Shown piece by piece: positions 43,151 through 52,126 of a stretch of DNA of 64,000 nucleotides. Source of the DNA: Corynebacterium sp. SCR221107. Its GTDB lineage: Bacteria; Actinomycetota; Actinomycetes; Mycobacteriales; Mycobacteriaceae. Below the pieces are notes generated by a model. The model saw only the letters and a list, made by a program, of their open reading frames with translations. It was not told the origin of the DNA and did not search any database. The first letter of the stretch is position 1; each line of letters starts with the position of its first letter. The translations under genes were made by a program, and so were the position numbers. Where the stretch lies: NCBI RefSeq assembly GCF_027886475.1, contig NZ_CP115670.1, forward strand, positions 2,170,001-2,234,000, in the 5' to 3' direction.

Positions 43151-43825
43151 CTAGTGACGGCGCAGAAACTCTACCCTGCGTCCGCGCGACGGGCGCAGGC
43201 GGATCTCAACTTCACGAAGCAGATCCTCCACCACCTCCGCGCGCTCCCCCGCGATGGCGCGGGCGGCCAGTGCCAGCAGGCCGCCGCATTCGTGCATAAG
43301 CGTTAGCGCCCAGGCCTTGCTGGGGAAGGTGGAGGGCGTGTACGGCGTCCCCGTGGCCACGGCGCGGATGCCGAGAGTCCGGGCGAGCAGCTGCGCGCGC
43401 AGGACATGGTTGGGGTCGGTGACAAGGAGGACACTCTTATCCGGGAACCGCTGGCCTAATGCTTCGAGCGAGCTGCGAGTGTCGTTGCCCTCAGATAGCT
43501 CCGTGATCAGGTGCGGTTCCACATGTGCGGCGATGAGGTACTGGCCTCCCACGTGGGCTTCGGTGAAGCGATCCCCCGGTAGGTTGGCACCGAGGGTCAC
43601 CACTTGCTGGGTCTGTTGCTGCTCCCAGAGTTCGGCTGCCCAGCGCAGGCGGGCCGCGAACTGCTTGGAGGGAACGCCGTCATACTGCGCGGTCCCCAGC
43701 ACCGCGATCACGTCAAAATTGCCCCACCGGTTTTTCGGACGCCAATGGCCCCGCACGAGGATGGCCGCGGGAAGCGCCAGCGGGACTAAAGCAAGGCCCA
43801 GAATGCTACTGATAAATCGACGCAT
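43151..43825 (-). CDS. DUF218 family (YdcF/SanA-like) membrane-linked protein
   Basis: 224 residues from the ATG at 43,825. 'FISSILGLALVPLALPAAIL' is a membrane anchor. The DUF218 domain follows: 'FDVIAVLGTAQYDGVPSKQF', 'VVTLGANLPGDRFTEAHVGG', 'SVLLVTDPNHVLRAQLLA'. Relatives such as SanA and YdcF are linked to envelope integrity, but the reaction is not known. It is divergent from the TPM-domain gene. Confidence 0.85.
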   Translation of the reverse strand: MRRFISSILGLALVPLALPAAILVRGHWRPKNRWGNFDVIAVLGTAQYDGVPSKQFAARLRWAAELWEQQQTQQVVTLGANLPGDRFTEAHVGGQYLIAAHVEPHLITELSEGNDTRSSLEALGQRFPDKSVLLVTDPNHVLRAQLLARTLGIRAVATGTPYTPSTFPSKAWALTLMHECGGLLALAARAIAGERAEVVEDLLREVEIRLRPSRGRRVEFLRRH

Positions 43826-43939
43826 GGCTCCAGTGTGCCAAAGTATCCGGCTGTGGGTGCGAGTATGCGAGTCGCGGAGTTTCCAGGGATTCCTCCGCAC
43901 ACCGCTCTAGGGCATTCAAAGCCCGCTAGAGTTGTAGGC

Positions 43940-45988
43940 ATGAATATGCCGCAGTCTCATCTGTCTCGTCGTCTGATGGCCGCCACGGGTATCGCCGCCA
44001 GTGTATTTGTTGGCGGGGGATCTCCCCTCCTCGGCGCGGGGCTAGCTGGCGCCGACGAGGTGGCCGTGCTGGCAGAGGCGCCCGAGCGCTATACCGCGTC
44101 GGTGAACGACTACACCGGCACCCTCACCCCAGCGCAGATCGATGAGATTACGGCAGCGGTCAAAGATACCGAAAGTCAGCTGCGCCTCAAGCTGTATGTC
44201 ATCTACGTCAACGATTTCAATGACATCACCCCTGAAGTGTGGACTGCCCAGGCGCTTCGTGCCAACGGTGATGCCAACGCAGCGATTTACGCCGTGAGCA
44301 TCGGTACCCGCGAATTCGGCGTGCAGACCGGCGATGACTGGCCAGCAGGAACCGTTGATGCCATGTACGACGCCGCCTTCGACAAGCTCATCAACGATGA
44401 CTGGGCAGGCTCTGCGGTCGCCGTGGCCCAGGCCGCCGTAAACCCGTCGGCAACAACCACCTCGACCACAACCAGCAAGGATGGTTCTGGCGCCGCGTGG
44501 TTGGGCGCGGGTGCTGCTGGCGTCGCCGTCGCAGGCGGTGGCGTGTGGGCATATAGCAGGCGAAAGACTAAGAAGGACACCGAAGAGGCCGTAGCAGCCG
44601 GGCGAGAAATTGCCCCGGGTAAAACGGGCGAGCTGATGGAGTTGCCGTTGCCGGCACTTGAGCAGCTGGCACAAGAAGAACTGGTATCTACTGACGAGTC
44701 CATCCGCAGCGCGAAAGAAGAGCTGGATATTGCCGTAGCGGAATTCGGCGCCGAACGCACCCGGTCATTTACCCGGGCGATGAATCACTCATCCACCACC
44801 CTGCAGAAGGCCTTCGGGCTCAAGCAGCGGCTAGACTCGGGCAAGATTCGTGATGCCAACGAGCGTCGCAGCATGCTCGTCGAGATCATCTCCTCGTGCG
44901 GGCAGGCAGACGATGCACTTGACGCCGAGGCCGCCTCCTTCGCACAGATGCGCAACCTCCTGGTCAACGCGTCGGCAACCTTGGATCGGCTCACCCAGTC
45001 CACAGTGGATCTGCGCACTCGTATGCCGCAGGTCGCCGCTACGCTGGCCTCACTTCAGACCCACTACTCCGAACAGATGTTGGCATCCATCGTGCACAAC
45101 CCACAGATGGCGAACGTGAGTCTTGAGGAAGCCGAGAAGCTCATTTCCCAGGGGCGCGCGCTGGCCGCGCAACCTGCAGGCCAGCAAGGAGGCCTCGTCG
45201 ATATCATACGGCAGGCCGAGAATGCCGTCACCAAGGCAGACATGCTTCTTGCCGGCGTCGAAAACGCACAGGGCACCATCTCTACCGCGATAAACGGTCT
45301 GCCCGCGCTCATCAAGGAGGTCGAGGATGAGATCACCGAGGCCCTGCAGCTTCGGGAAAAGGGGCGCGCACAAAACACCGCCTCCGATTGGAACACCCTC
45401 GATTCAACCGTTGCTACCGCCCGCGCTGCCTTGGAGGCGGCGCGTACACACGGCCACAGCGATCCGCTGGGGCAGTGGACCGCGCTTACCGATGCGGATT
45501 CACACCTCGATGACGTGCTCGACACTGTTCGCGAGCAAACAAGCGACCATGCGCGCCAGCTCCAGGTTTTCGATCACCAGCTGTCCGCAGCGCAGTCTTC
45601 TATCCAGGCGGCAAGTGACTTTATTTCCACCCGTGGCCGCGTCATCGGGTCTGGGGCGCGCACCAAGCTGGCAGAGTCCCAGAATCTTCACGCCCAGGCC
45701 TTGCAGCAACGCAACCAGGACACGAGGCTAGCCACCAACTACGCTCGTCAGGCTACAGGCGCGGCGCAGCAGGCGCTGAGGCTTGCCCAGAATGATGTCG
45801 ACGATTACCAGCGCAGGCAGCGCAATAATTCATCCCGGAGCAATACTGGCGCCATTATCACCGGCATGGTTCTCAATGAGATCCTCAGCGGCGGAGGATT
45901 TGGTGGCAGTGGCGGATTCGGCGGAGGCGGATTTGGTGGCGGCAGCCACGGCGGCGGCGGTGGCGGATTCAGGGGCGGGCGCTTCTAG
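43940..45988 (+). CDS. TPM-domain protein with coiled coil and Gly-rich tail
   Basis: 682 residues from the ATG at 43,940. The signal peptide ('AATGIAASVFVGGGSPLLGA') leads into a TPM domain ('VNDYTGTLTPAQIDEITAAV', 'KLYVIYVNDF', 'DDWPAGTVDAMYDAAFDKLI'). A transmembrane helix lies near residue 190 ('AAWLGAGAAGVAVAGGGVWA'). The rest is a long helical coiled-coil region, and the last 35 residues are almost only Gly, Phe, Ser and His. TPM domains occur in photosystem II repair (TLP18.3) and in YgcG-type membrane proteins. Actinobacterial members of this length have no well-defined role. Divergent from the DUF218 gene. Confidence 0.85.
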   Translation: MNMPQSHLSRRLMAATGIAASVFVGGGSPLLGAGLAGADEVAVLAEAPERYTASVNDYTGTLTPAQIDEITAAVKDTESQLRLKLYVIYVNDFNDITPEVWTAQALRANGDANAAIYAVSIGTREFGVQTGDDWPAGTVDAMYDAAFDKLINDDWAGSAVAVAQAAVNPSATTTSTTTSKDGSGAAWLGAGAAGVAVAGGGVWAYSRRKTKKDTEEAVAAGREIAPGKTGELMELPLPALEQLAQEELVSTDESIRSAKEELDIAVAEFGAERTRSFTRAMNHSSTTLQKAFGLKQRLDSGKIRDANERRSMLVEIISSCGQADDALDAEAASFAQMRNLLVNASATLDRLTQSTVDLRTRMPQVAATLASLQTHYSEQMLASIVHNPQMANVSLEEAEKLISQGRALAAQPAGQQGGLVDIIRQAENAVTKADMLLAGVENAQGTISTAINGLPALIKEVEDEITEALQLREKGRAQNTASDWNTLDSTVATARAALEAARTHGHSDPLGQWTALTDADSHLDDVLDTVREQTSDHARQLQVFDHQLSAAQSSIQAASDFISTRGRVIGSGARTKLAESQNLHAQALQQRNQDTRLATNYARQATGAAQQALRLAQNDVDDYQRRQRNNSSRSNTGAIITGMVLNEILSGGGFGGSGGFGGGGFGGGSHGGGGGGFRGGRF

Positions 45989-45993
45989 CCTCT

Positions 45994-46443
45994 TTAGGCT
46001 CGAAGGTTGTGTATCGGAAGATCTACCAGCAGGCATCCGAAGCTGAGGAAAACGATGTCTTCCAAGGGGGTGTCATCCTCGCGCACCCGCATGACCAGCC
46101 GGCCGCTCGCGAGTGCCGTGACATAGGCGATGATCTCGCCGTTTCCATCAACGATCTTTCGCTGTTTGCGCCACACATTAGTTCGCTCCAGCGTGTAGTG
46201 CCTGCCCACGCAATCGGCGATCAGACGTTGCACCGTAAATGAATCCTTGCGCAAGGTATAGACGCTGCCGTCGGCGGCCGTCGCGCGGAGGCGAAAGCCT
46301 AAGTTGGTTCCGAGGCTGGATTCCACCAACAAACGCTTCTCACGGATGTGGAGCACGTCAGCGCTGATCGTTGCCAGAATCTCGCCGCGATCGGTGCAAA
46401 AATTATCACCCACCCACGTGAGCGTGGTAGGAAACTTATCCAT
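45994..46443 (-). CDS. conserved-looking protein, possibly LURP-one-like fold
   Basis: 149 residues. It is mostly beta-strand: 'ILATISADVLHIREKRLLVE', 'LGFRLRATAADGSVYTLRKD', 'RHYTLERTNVWRKQRKIVDG'. The composition and length recall LURP-one-related tubby-like folds, but no signature motif is visible. It ends 5 bases from the TPM gene end (convergent) and shares its direction with the two genes upstream. Function unknown. Confidence 0.6.
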   Translation of the reverse strand: MDKFPTTLTWVGDNFCTDRGEILATISADVLHIREKRLLVESSLGTNLGFRLRATAADGSVYTLRKDSFTVQRLIADCVGRHYTLERTNVWRKQRKIVDGNGEIIAYVTALASGRLVMRVREDDTPLEDIVFLSFGCLLVDLPIHNLRA

Positions 46444-46491
46444 AGCTTCCTACCTTACCGCCAAGTGTGGGTGGGTGATTTCTCCGTTAGA

Positions 46492-47025
46492 TCACAACGC
46501 GAAAAGGATGATGATCGGCGTGAGGATCAGCAGGCTGACGGTGAGGATCAACGTCGAGGAGTTCATCCGTGACTCCAAAACGCGCCGGGAAACTAGCGAC
46601 ATGAAGACCTGCTCGTTGAAGGTGAGCTCGTTGCCGGGTTCAAACTCCGTAATCGACGTGCGCACACCATTGTTGCCGCCGGAAAACTGGCCGAGCTTGT
46701 TATCATTCTCGTCGACGTAAACCCAGTCATTCTTTTGCTCGTTTTCTGCCACGACGGGGCTATTGAGCATCAGCTCGATGCGCTTGGCACGGGAAAACTT
46801 CTTCTCCCCTGCCTCAGCGACATAGACCTTGGCGTCGGGCAGCACGGCCGTCAGCGTGGTATCGGTAGCAGTGATCTTCCACGTGTGGCCTTCGACGTCG
46901 ATCTCAAACTCTTCGCGCGGCCACGACTGTGGGGCATCGAGGACTACGGACCCCTGGTCGTCGGAAAGCGAAACAAGGCGAAGATCACCTTGGGCGCGGC
47001 GATTGTCCCACTTCGAGTACAGCAT
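46492..47025 (-). CDS. membrane-anchored beta-rich protein, unknown function
   Basis: 177 residues. The N-terminal 140 are beta-rich ('DLRLVSLSDDQGSVVLDAPQ', 'LTAVLPDAKVYVAEAGEKKF'). The C-terminus is one membrane helix ('LILTVSLLILTPIIILFAL') ending at the last residue, a tail-anchored layout. It begins 4 bases after glyS, so it is likely co-transcribed. It resembles the next gene in fold type. Neither has a known function. Confidence 0.65.
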   Translation of the reverse strand: MLYSKWDNRRAQGDLRLVSLSDDQGSVVLDAPQSWPREEFEIDVEGHTWKITATDTTLTAVLPDAKVYVAEAGEKKFSRAKRIELMLNSPVVAENEQKNDWVYVDENDNKLGQFSGGNNGVRTSITEFEPGNELTFNEQVFMSLVSRRVLESRMNSSTLILTVSLLILTPIIILFAL

Positions 47026-47029
47026 CGAC

Positions 47030-48415
47030 TCAGCAACCGATCAGGCGGGCAGCGAGGTAGGACTGCAGGTCCTCGAGCTTCACGCGCTCCTGAGCCATCG
47101 TGTCACGCTCGCGCACGGTGACCGCCCCGTCCTCGAGGGTGTCGAAGTCGACGGTCACGCAGAAAGGCGTGCCGATCTCATCCTGGCGGCGGTAGCGGCG
47201 ACCGATAGCACCGGAGGTATCGTAGTCGATGTTCCAGAACTGGCGCAGCTGGGCCGCGAGCTCCTGGGCCTTGTCCGTTAAAGGCTCCTTCTTAGACAGC
47301 GGAAGCACGGCCACCTTGACCGGCGACAGGCGGTAATCCAGCTTGAGGACAACGCGCTTGTCCACGCCGCCCTTGGCGTTCGGTGCCTCATCCTCGTGGT
47401 AAGCGTCGACGAGGAAGGCCATCATGGAGCGGCCCAGGCCGGCGGCCGGCTCGACGACATACGGAATCCAGCGCTCGCCGGTCTCCTGATCGAAGTAGCT
47501 CAAGTCCTCGCCGGAGCCCTCCGAGTGGACACGCAGGTCGTAATCGGTACGGTTGGCGATACCCTCGAGCTCGCCCCACTTGGAGTTGAGGAAGTTGAAG
47601 GCGTACTCGATGTCCACCGTGCGCTTGGAGTAGTGGGACAGCTTCTCCTTCGGGTGCTCATAGAGGCGAAGGTTGTCCGGATTGACACCCAGATCGATAT
47701 ACCACTGGTGGCGGGCATCAATCCAATACTGATGCCATTCCTCATCGGTGCCCGGCTTGACGAAGAACTCCATCTCCATCTGCTCGAACTCGCGGGTGCG
47801 GAAGATGAAATTACCCGGTGTGATCTCATTGCGGAAGGACTTACCGATGTTGGCGATGCCAAACGGCGGCTTCATGCGCGCGGAAGTCATCACGTTCTTG
47901 AAGTTGACGAAGATGCCCTGTGCGGTCTCTGGACGCAGGTAGTGCAGGCCCTCCTCATCATCGACGGGCCCCAAGAAGGTCTTGAGCAGACCAGAGAAAG
48001 CCTTCGGCTCGGTCCAGGCGCCCGGCTGGCCGGTCTCCGGATCGTTGATATCCGCCAGGCCATTGACCGGCGGATGACCATGCTTTTCCTCATAGGCCTC
48101 GAGCAGATGATCCGCGCGATAGCGCTTATGGGTGTGCAGCGACTCCACCAGCGGATCGGTGAAGACCTCAACGTGGCCGGAGGAGACCCACGTCTGACGA
48201 GGCAGGATAACGGAGGTATCCACGCCAACGACGTCTGGACGAGAGGTGACCATAGCGCGCCACCACTGGCGCTTGATGTTTTCCTTCAGCTCCACGCCGA
48301 GTGGGCCATAGTCCCATGCCGAGCGGGTACCGCCGTAGATCTCACCGCAGGGATAAACCAAGCCGCGGCGCTTACAAAGATTGACGACGGTGTCGATGAC
48401 GTTGTTCGAAGCCAT
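47030..48415 (-). CDS. glyS: glycyl-tRNA synthetase
   Basis: 461 residues, the dimeric class II type (sometimes called glyQS). Visible features: '[20 protein letters not shown]', '[16 protein letters not shown]', motif 2 '[20 protein letters not shown]', '[15 protein letters not shown]' near motif 3, and a C-terminal anticodon-binding domain ('[20 protein letters not shown]'). It charges tRNA-Gly. No T-box or glycine riboswitch is apparent in the leader. Two small membrane/beta proteins follow in the same direction. Confidence 0.97.
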   Translation of the reverse strand: MASNNVIDTVVNLCKRRGLVYPCGEIYGGTRSAWDYGPLGVELKENIKRQWWRAMVTSRPDVVGVDTSVILPRQTWVSSGHVEVFTDPLVESLHTHKRYRADHLLEAYEEKHGHPPVNGLADINDPETGQPGAWTEPKAFSGLLKTFLGPVDDEEGLHYLRPETAQGIFVNFKNVMTSARMKPPFGIANIGKSFRNEITPGNFIFRTREFEQMEMEFFVKPGTDEEWHQYWIDARHQWYIDLGVNPDNLRLYEHPKEKLSHYSKRTVDIEYAFNFLNSKWGELEGIANRTDYDLRVHSEGSGEDLSYFDQETGERWIPYVVEPAAGLGRSMMAFLVDAYHEDEAPNAKGGVDKRVVLKLDYRLSPVKVAVLPLSKKEPLTDKAQELAAQLRQFWNIDYDTSGAIGRRYRRQDEIGTPFCVTVDFDTLEDGAVTVRERDTMAQERVKLEDLQSYLAARLIGC

Positions 48416-48862
48416 AAGGTTCAGAACACTCCTTTTAAGGTATCGGTCTTACGCACCGCTGGCTGCGATGCCCAAAAGTCATGCCTCACAACTGCCGAGT
48501 CCGCAGACTTATTCAGATCAGTTCGGCGTAAATTGACTAATCGTCATTCGTTCTCGGCAGGAAACATTCCACTCATTCTAACCTGAGCCCCGGAAATGGT
48601 GCTTCTTGACCAGGAATCTCACAACCCAATGCAAAGGTTTGCAATTCAGCAAATTACCCCCCTAATCGGGCAGAAATTTGCACCCGGTGCGATTTTTTCA
48701 CCCGCAATTTTTCAGTAAGAGATAGGGGCAGGGCACAATGTAGGTGAATGGTTCAGTAGTTTTTTCACACGCCCGAAACACTGATCCCCAAACTCCATTT
48801 GATTCATTCAAAAAGACTTATTGCACGTCACACCATATTTCGTTGACTGAAAGGAGCATTAG
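48416..48862. promoter_or_regulatory. divergent region between glyS and the smtB-like gene
   Basis: About 450 AT-rich bases holding promoters for both directions. A possible -35 TTGACT for the leftward side lies near 48,534. No convincing Zur or SmtB palindrome could be picked by eye. No gene is visible. Confidence 0.4.
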
Positions 48863-49234
48863 GTGCAAAATCTACAAACCCCACGCAAGGCAGTCGACGA
48901 TCTGAAACCTAGCGAACTAAACCCTACAGACTCATTAGACATTTTCAATATTACATACGATCGCGTTACCCCCGTTTTTCATGCCTTCGCATCAACGATC
49001 CGACTTCAGATCATCCTCTTACTTGCACAGCGAAAACACTACGTCTACGAGCTCGTCGACACACTCGGCTCGAGTCAGCCACTCATTAGCCAACACCTCA
49101 AAGTCCTCAAAAACGCCGGCATCATCACCTCCGTACGTACCGGGCGCCAGGTGCAATACGAACTGGTCACCCCGGACGTAACCAAGCTTCTCGACGAAGC
49201 GCTCAAACTTGAAAAGCTACTAGCCAATACCTAA
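48863..49234 (+). CDS. ArsR/SmtB-type metalloregulator next to zur
   Basis: 123 residues. The winged helix is clear: 'RLQIILLLAQRKHYVYELVD', 'LGSSQPLISQHLKVLKNAGI', 'SVRTGRQVQYELV'. It has no cysteine at all, so any metal site must use His/Asp/Glu, as in the alpha5-type sites of SmtB/ZiaR. The same pair, an ArsR-type gene followed by a Zur-type Fur gene, is the smtB-zur arrangement of mycobacteria. Zinc response is therefore likely by context. The start here is taken as GTG at 48,863 with AAAGGAGC upstream. Confidence 0.85.
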   Translation: MQNLQTPRKAVDDLKPSELNPTDSLDIFNITYDRVTPVFHAFASTIRLQIILLLAQRKHYVYELVDTLGSSQPLISQHLKVLKNAGIITSVRTGRQVQYELVTPDVTKLLDEALKLEKLLANT

Positions 49235-49668
49235 GCAACCAAGCAACCAAGCCCCATAATCACTTGCCCCAACATTTTGGGTGCCCAGCCATCGCCATCA
49301 CTTGAAGGCTGGACATTTTGTTATATTCATCACCTTGAATCAGGTTTGTGACAGCGTGCTTAAGGGTTCAGCTTCCCGGTTCATGGTGCGTGACCTGCTT
49401 CATTAAGATTGAGTAAGTGTAATCGTTGTGCGACGGCACAAAGGGTGGGCTTACATGGCACCTGAGGAAATTAATCCACATTGCATCTGTTGATGTAAGA
49501 ATTATAACGATTCTATTTCTTCAAGACTCACAGCCAATTGCCAAGCAATTTGCAGGCCGCCGTCAAGAGTCTGTTCTAGCGTGGCCTACAGTTGAATACA
49601 TTTCCACAATGCGGCCTCCGCAAAATCCGGAAGTGTATGGAACTACCTACTTTTTGAAAGGACACTGA
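49235..49668. other. region between the smtB-like gene and zur
   Basis: About 430 bases. It contains a terminator hairpin at 49,285-49,312, and beyond that probably a separate zur promoter. One 80-residue open frame has no ribosome binding site and looks non-coding. Confidence 0.5.
49285..49312 (+). terminator. terminator after the smtB-like gene
   Basis: CCAGCC pairs with GGCTGG and is followed by ACATTTTGTT. It would separate the smtB-like gene from zur, unlike the single operon seen in mycobacteria. Confidence 0.6.
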
Positions 49669-50097
49669 ATGTCTTCCACGGTCGATCGGACGGTGCCAAA
49701 GCTCGGCGTACGCAGCACCCGCCAGCGCACTGCCGTCGTCAACGTCCTGCGCGACTTGGAGAATTTTGCCTCCGCAAAGACAATTCACCAAGAGCTAACC
49801 AACCGTGACCTGCGCGTTGGACTCACTACCGTTTACCGCACCCTACAGTCCCTGACCGAGATCAATGCGGTAGACGTCCTCCACATGTCCAATGGAGAGA
49901 CCCTCTACCGCCACTGCCTCACCGAGGAGCATCACCACCACTTGGTGTGCACCAACTGCGGAAAGACTGTCGAGATCGACGGCGGCCCAGTAGAGAAGTG
50001 GGCCAAGGAAGTGGCTTCCGAGCATGGATTTAGCCTCACCGGACACGAGGCCGAGGTTTTCGGTCTCTGCTCCGAATGCGCAGCAAACAAGTCCTAA
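49669..50097 (+). CDS. zur: Fur family regulator, Zur type
   Basis: 142 residues. The DNA-binding domain has 'RSTRQRTAVVNVLRDLENFA' and 'LTNRDLRVGLTTVYRTLQSL'. The metal sites follow: 'EEHHHHLVCTNCGKTVEIDG' (histidine cluster and first CxxC), 'SLTGHEAEVFGLCSECAANK' (H, E and second CxxC). The layout matches actinobacterial zinc uptake regulators. With zinc bound it represses zinc import genes. GAAAGGACACTGA before the ATG provides the ribosome binding site. Confidence 0.92.
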   Translation: MSSTVDRTVPKLGVRSTRQRTAVVNVLRDLENFASAKTIHQELTNRDLRVGLTTVYRTLQSLTEINAVDVLHMSNGETLYRHCLTEEHHHHLVCTNCGKTVEIDGGPVEKWAKEVASEHGFSLTGHEAEVFGLCSECAANKS

Positions 50098-50108
50098 ACA
50101 TTATTCAA

Positions 50109-50152
50109 TTACGGGCGGCAAACGAATTGCTATTCGTTTGCCGCCCGTAATC
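50109..50152 (+). terminator. perfect 20-bp hairpin after zur
   Basis: Bases 50,109-50,128 pair perfectly with 50,133-50,152 across a TGCT loop, followed by an AT-rich run. It lies 12 bases after the zur stop and is the strongest simple hairpin in the window. Confidence 0.85.
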
Positions 50153-50261
50153 AATTTAAATGGAATTAATACAATTCCGTGAAAAATTGCACCGGTGCAT
50201 TTTTTCGGAAAGATATCGGTTTATTTCCAAAAATTGGAAATACTCGTTCTGATTTTTCGCA

Positions 50262-51365
50262 TCACGACGTGGCAACGCCAAAAAGGCTTCCCAAACCAAA
50301 GGTGACGCCCGCGGCACCCAAACCGATAAGCAGCTGCCTGAGCGCGCGCCGCAACGGTGGCTTGCCGGACAGGATTCCCGTGATCGACCCCGTGACCATC
50401 AAGGCCACGCCAACGAGGATCAATGCCACGATCCCCGCGATGAACGTCGGCAGGCCGAAAATGAAAGGGATGATGGGAACCAAGGCCCCTGTTCCAAAGC
50501 ACAGGAAAGAAGAAATTGCCGCGGTCCACGCTGCGGATTGCGATTCTTGGGTCCTCGTCGCCCCGGCGTCTAAAACTTCACGCGGTACTTTTGAGTGGGA
50601 TTCGATCTGATCAAAGACCTTCGCGGCCTGTAATTCTGCCTCGACCTCACTCATCCCGCGCGCCCGATACACTAACGCAAGCTCATTAGCGTCAACGTCG
50701 AGAAGCGCAACGGCTTGGTCTGCCTTCGGATGCGGGCTTGAAGCCTCAAGCAACTCGGACTGGCTCTTGACCGAGATGAATTCACCCGCGCCCATGGACA
50801 AGGCCCCGGATAACAATCCCGAAATGCCTGTGATGAGCACGATATGCGGTTCGACCCCTGATGCCATCACCCCGAGAACGAGGGCGAGGTTGGATACGAG
50901 ACCGTCGTTGGCGCCGAACACGGCGGCGCGGAAACCGCCGCTCATCTGTTCCCTGCCGCGGGCGGCGAGGCCACGGACGACCTCTGCGTGGATGGCCTCG
51001 TCAGCCTTCATCTGCTCGGTGGCATCCTCATCGTCCGCATAGGGGCTGCGCGACTCGGCGGTTTGCATCATCGCCAGCGCGAACACGGTACCGAAATTCC
51101 GCGCGAGAAACCCGAGCCACCGCGTCTTGAGGCTCGGGGACTTGGGGAAGCCTACATTGTCGCCCAGCAGGGTTCGCCAGTGCTCCTCGTGGCGTTGCTC
51201 CGCTTCTGCGACCGCCAAGAGTATTTCACGTTCCTCCCCTTGCCTGTGGCGGGCGAGTTCGCGGTACACGGCCGCCTCCGCCCGCTCATTGGCCAGGTAC
51301 TGCTGCCAGCGCCGAATCTGCTTATGCGTCGGCTCTGGGTGGACGGGCGGAGGCGTATCAACCAT
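50262..51365 (-). CDS. ferritin-like/VIT1 fusion, putative iron/manganese exporter
   Basis: 367 residues. Residues 10-130 form a ferritin-like (erythrin) domain: 'ANERAEAAVYRELARHRQGE', 'AEAEQRHEEHWRTLLGD', 'DEAIHAEVVRGLA', with ExxH-type metal ligands. The rest is a CCC1/VIT1 transporter with about five membrane helices ('GFRAAVFGANDGLVSNLALV', 'ALSMGAGEFISVKSQSELLE'). Fusions of this kind (Er-VIT1, such as MbfA) export iron or manganese. It begins 2 bases after uppS on the same strand. It lies next to the metal regulators on the other strand, but control is not shown. Confidence 0.9.
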   Translation of the reverse strand: MVDTPPPVHPEPTHKQIRRWQQYLANERAEAAVYRELARHRQGEEREILLAVAEAEQRHEEHWRTLLGDNVGFPKSPSLKTRWLGFLARNFGTVFALAMMQTAESRSPYADDEDATEQMKADEAIHAEVVRGLAARGREQMSGGFRAAVFGANDGLVSNLALVLGVMASGVEPHIVLITGISGLLSGALSMGAGEFISVKSQSELLEASSPHPKADQAVALLDVDANELALVYRARGMSEVEAELQAAKVFDQIESHSKVPREVLDAGATRTQESQSAAWTAAISSFLCFGTGALVPIIPFIFGLPTFIAGIVALILVGVALMVTGSITGILSGKPPLRRALRQLLIGLGAAGVTFGLGSLFGVATS

Positions 51366-51367
51366 GA

Positions 51368-52111
51368 TTACTTCGTTCCTCCGAACCGTCGATCGCGGCG
51401 GGCGTACTCCTCCACCGCGTCGAAGAGGTCCTGCGGAGTGTAATCCGGGAATAGTTTATTCTGGAAGACCATCTCCGCGTAGGCCGACTGCCAGATGAGA
51501 AAGTTGGAGGTTCGCTTCTCGCCCGAGGGGCGCAGGAAGAGATCTACGTCGGGCATGAGCGGGTCATAGAGGAACTGACCAAAGTTCTGCTCCGTGATGT
51601 CCTCAGGGCGTAGCTTCCCACTTTGCACCTGCTTGGCAAGGTTGCGTACTCCGTCAACGATTTCAGCGCGGCCGCCGTAGTTGACGCACATGTTCAAGGT
51701 CAACCTGGTGTTGTTCTTGGTCTTTTCCTCTGCGGCCTGAAGTTCTCGGATAACGCTGCGCCACAACCTAGGCCTGCGCCCGGACCAGTGAACGCGAACG
51801 CCCCACTCGTGCAGCTGATCCGTCTGGCGATGGATGACATCGCGGTTGAAACCCATGAGAAAGCGCACCTCGTCGGCCGAGCGGCGCCAGTTTTCCGTGG
51901 AGAATGCGTAGGCCGACAGATAGGGCACTCCCATGGCAATGCAGGCCTGCACCATGTCCATGAGCACCGCTTCGCCGCGCTTGTGCCCCTCCGTGCGCTT
52001 GAGGCCACGCTCCTGGGCCCACCGACCATTACCGTCCATGACAAGCGCAATGTGGGTGGGCAGAAATTCTGCTGGGATATTGGGGGGCACAAGATTAGTC
52101 ACAGATTTCAT
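51368..52111 (-). CDS. uppS: cis-prenyl diphosphate synthase (decaprenyl/undecaprenyl)
   Basis: 247 residues. Standard cis-prenyltransferase signatures: '[20 protein letters not shown]' (catalytic Asp), '[19 protein letters not shown]', '[20 protein letters not shown]', '[20 protein letters not shown]'. It makes the polyprenyl diphosphate used as sugar carrier in peptidoglycan, arabinogalactan and polysaccharide synthesis. It follows recO closely (15 bases) in the era-recO-uppS operon. Confidence 0.95.
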   Translation of the reverse strand: MKSVTNLVPPNIPAEFLPTHIALVMDGNGRWAQERGLKRTEGHKRGEAVLMDMVQACIAMGVPYLSAYAFSTENWRRSADEVRFLMGFNRDVIHRQTDQLHEWGVRVHWSGRRPRLWRSVIRELQAAEEKTKNNTRLTLNMCVNYGGRAEIVDGVRNLAKQVQSGKLRPEDITEQNFGQFLYDPLMPDVDLFLRPSGEKRTSNFLIWQSAYAEMVFQNKLFPDYTPQDLFDAVEEYARRDRRFGGTK

Positions 52112-52126
52112 TGTGCCATTAGTTGC

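Noticed and set aside
47396..48586. 396-residue plus-strand frame inside glyS
   Set aside because: Antisense shadow of glyS. Its translation lacks family motifs.
49426..49668. 80-residue frame upstream of zur
   Set aside because: No ribosome binding site and no coding character; it overlaps the probable zur promoter.
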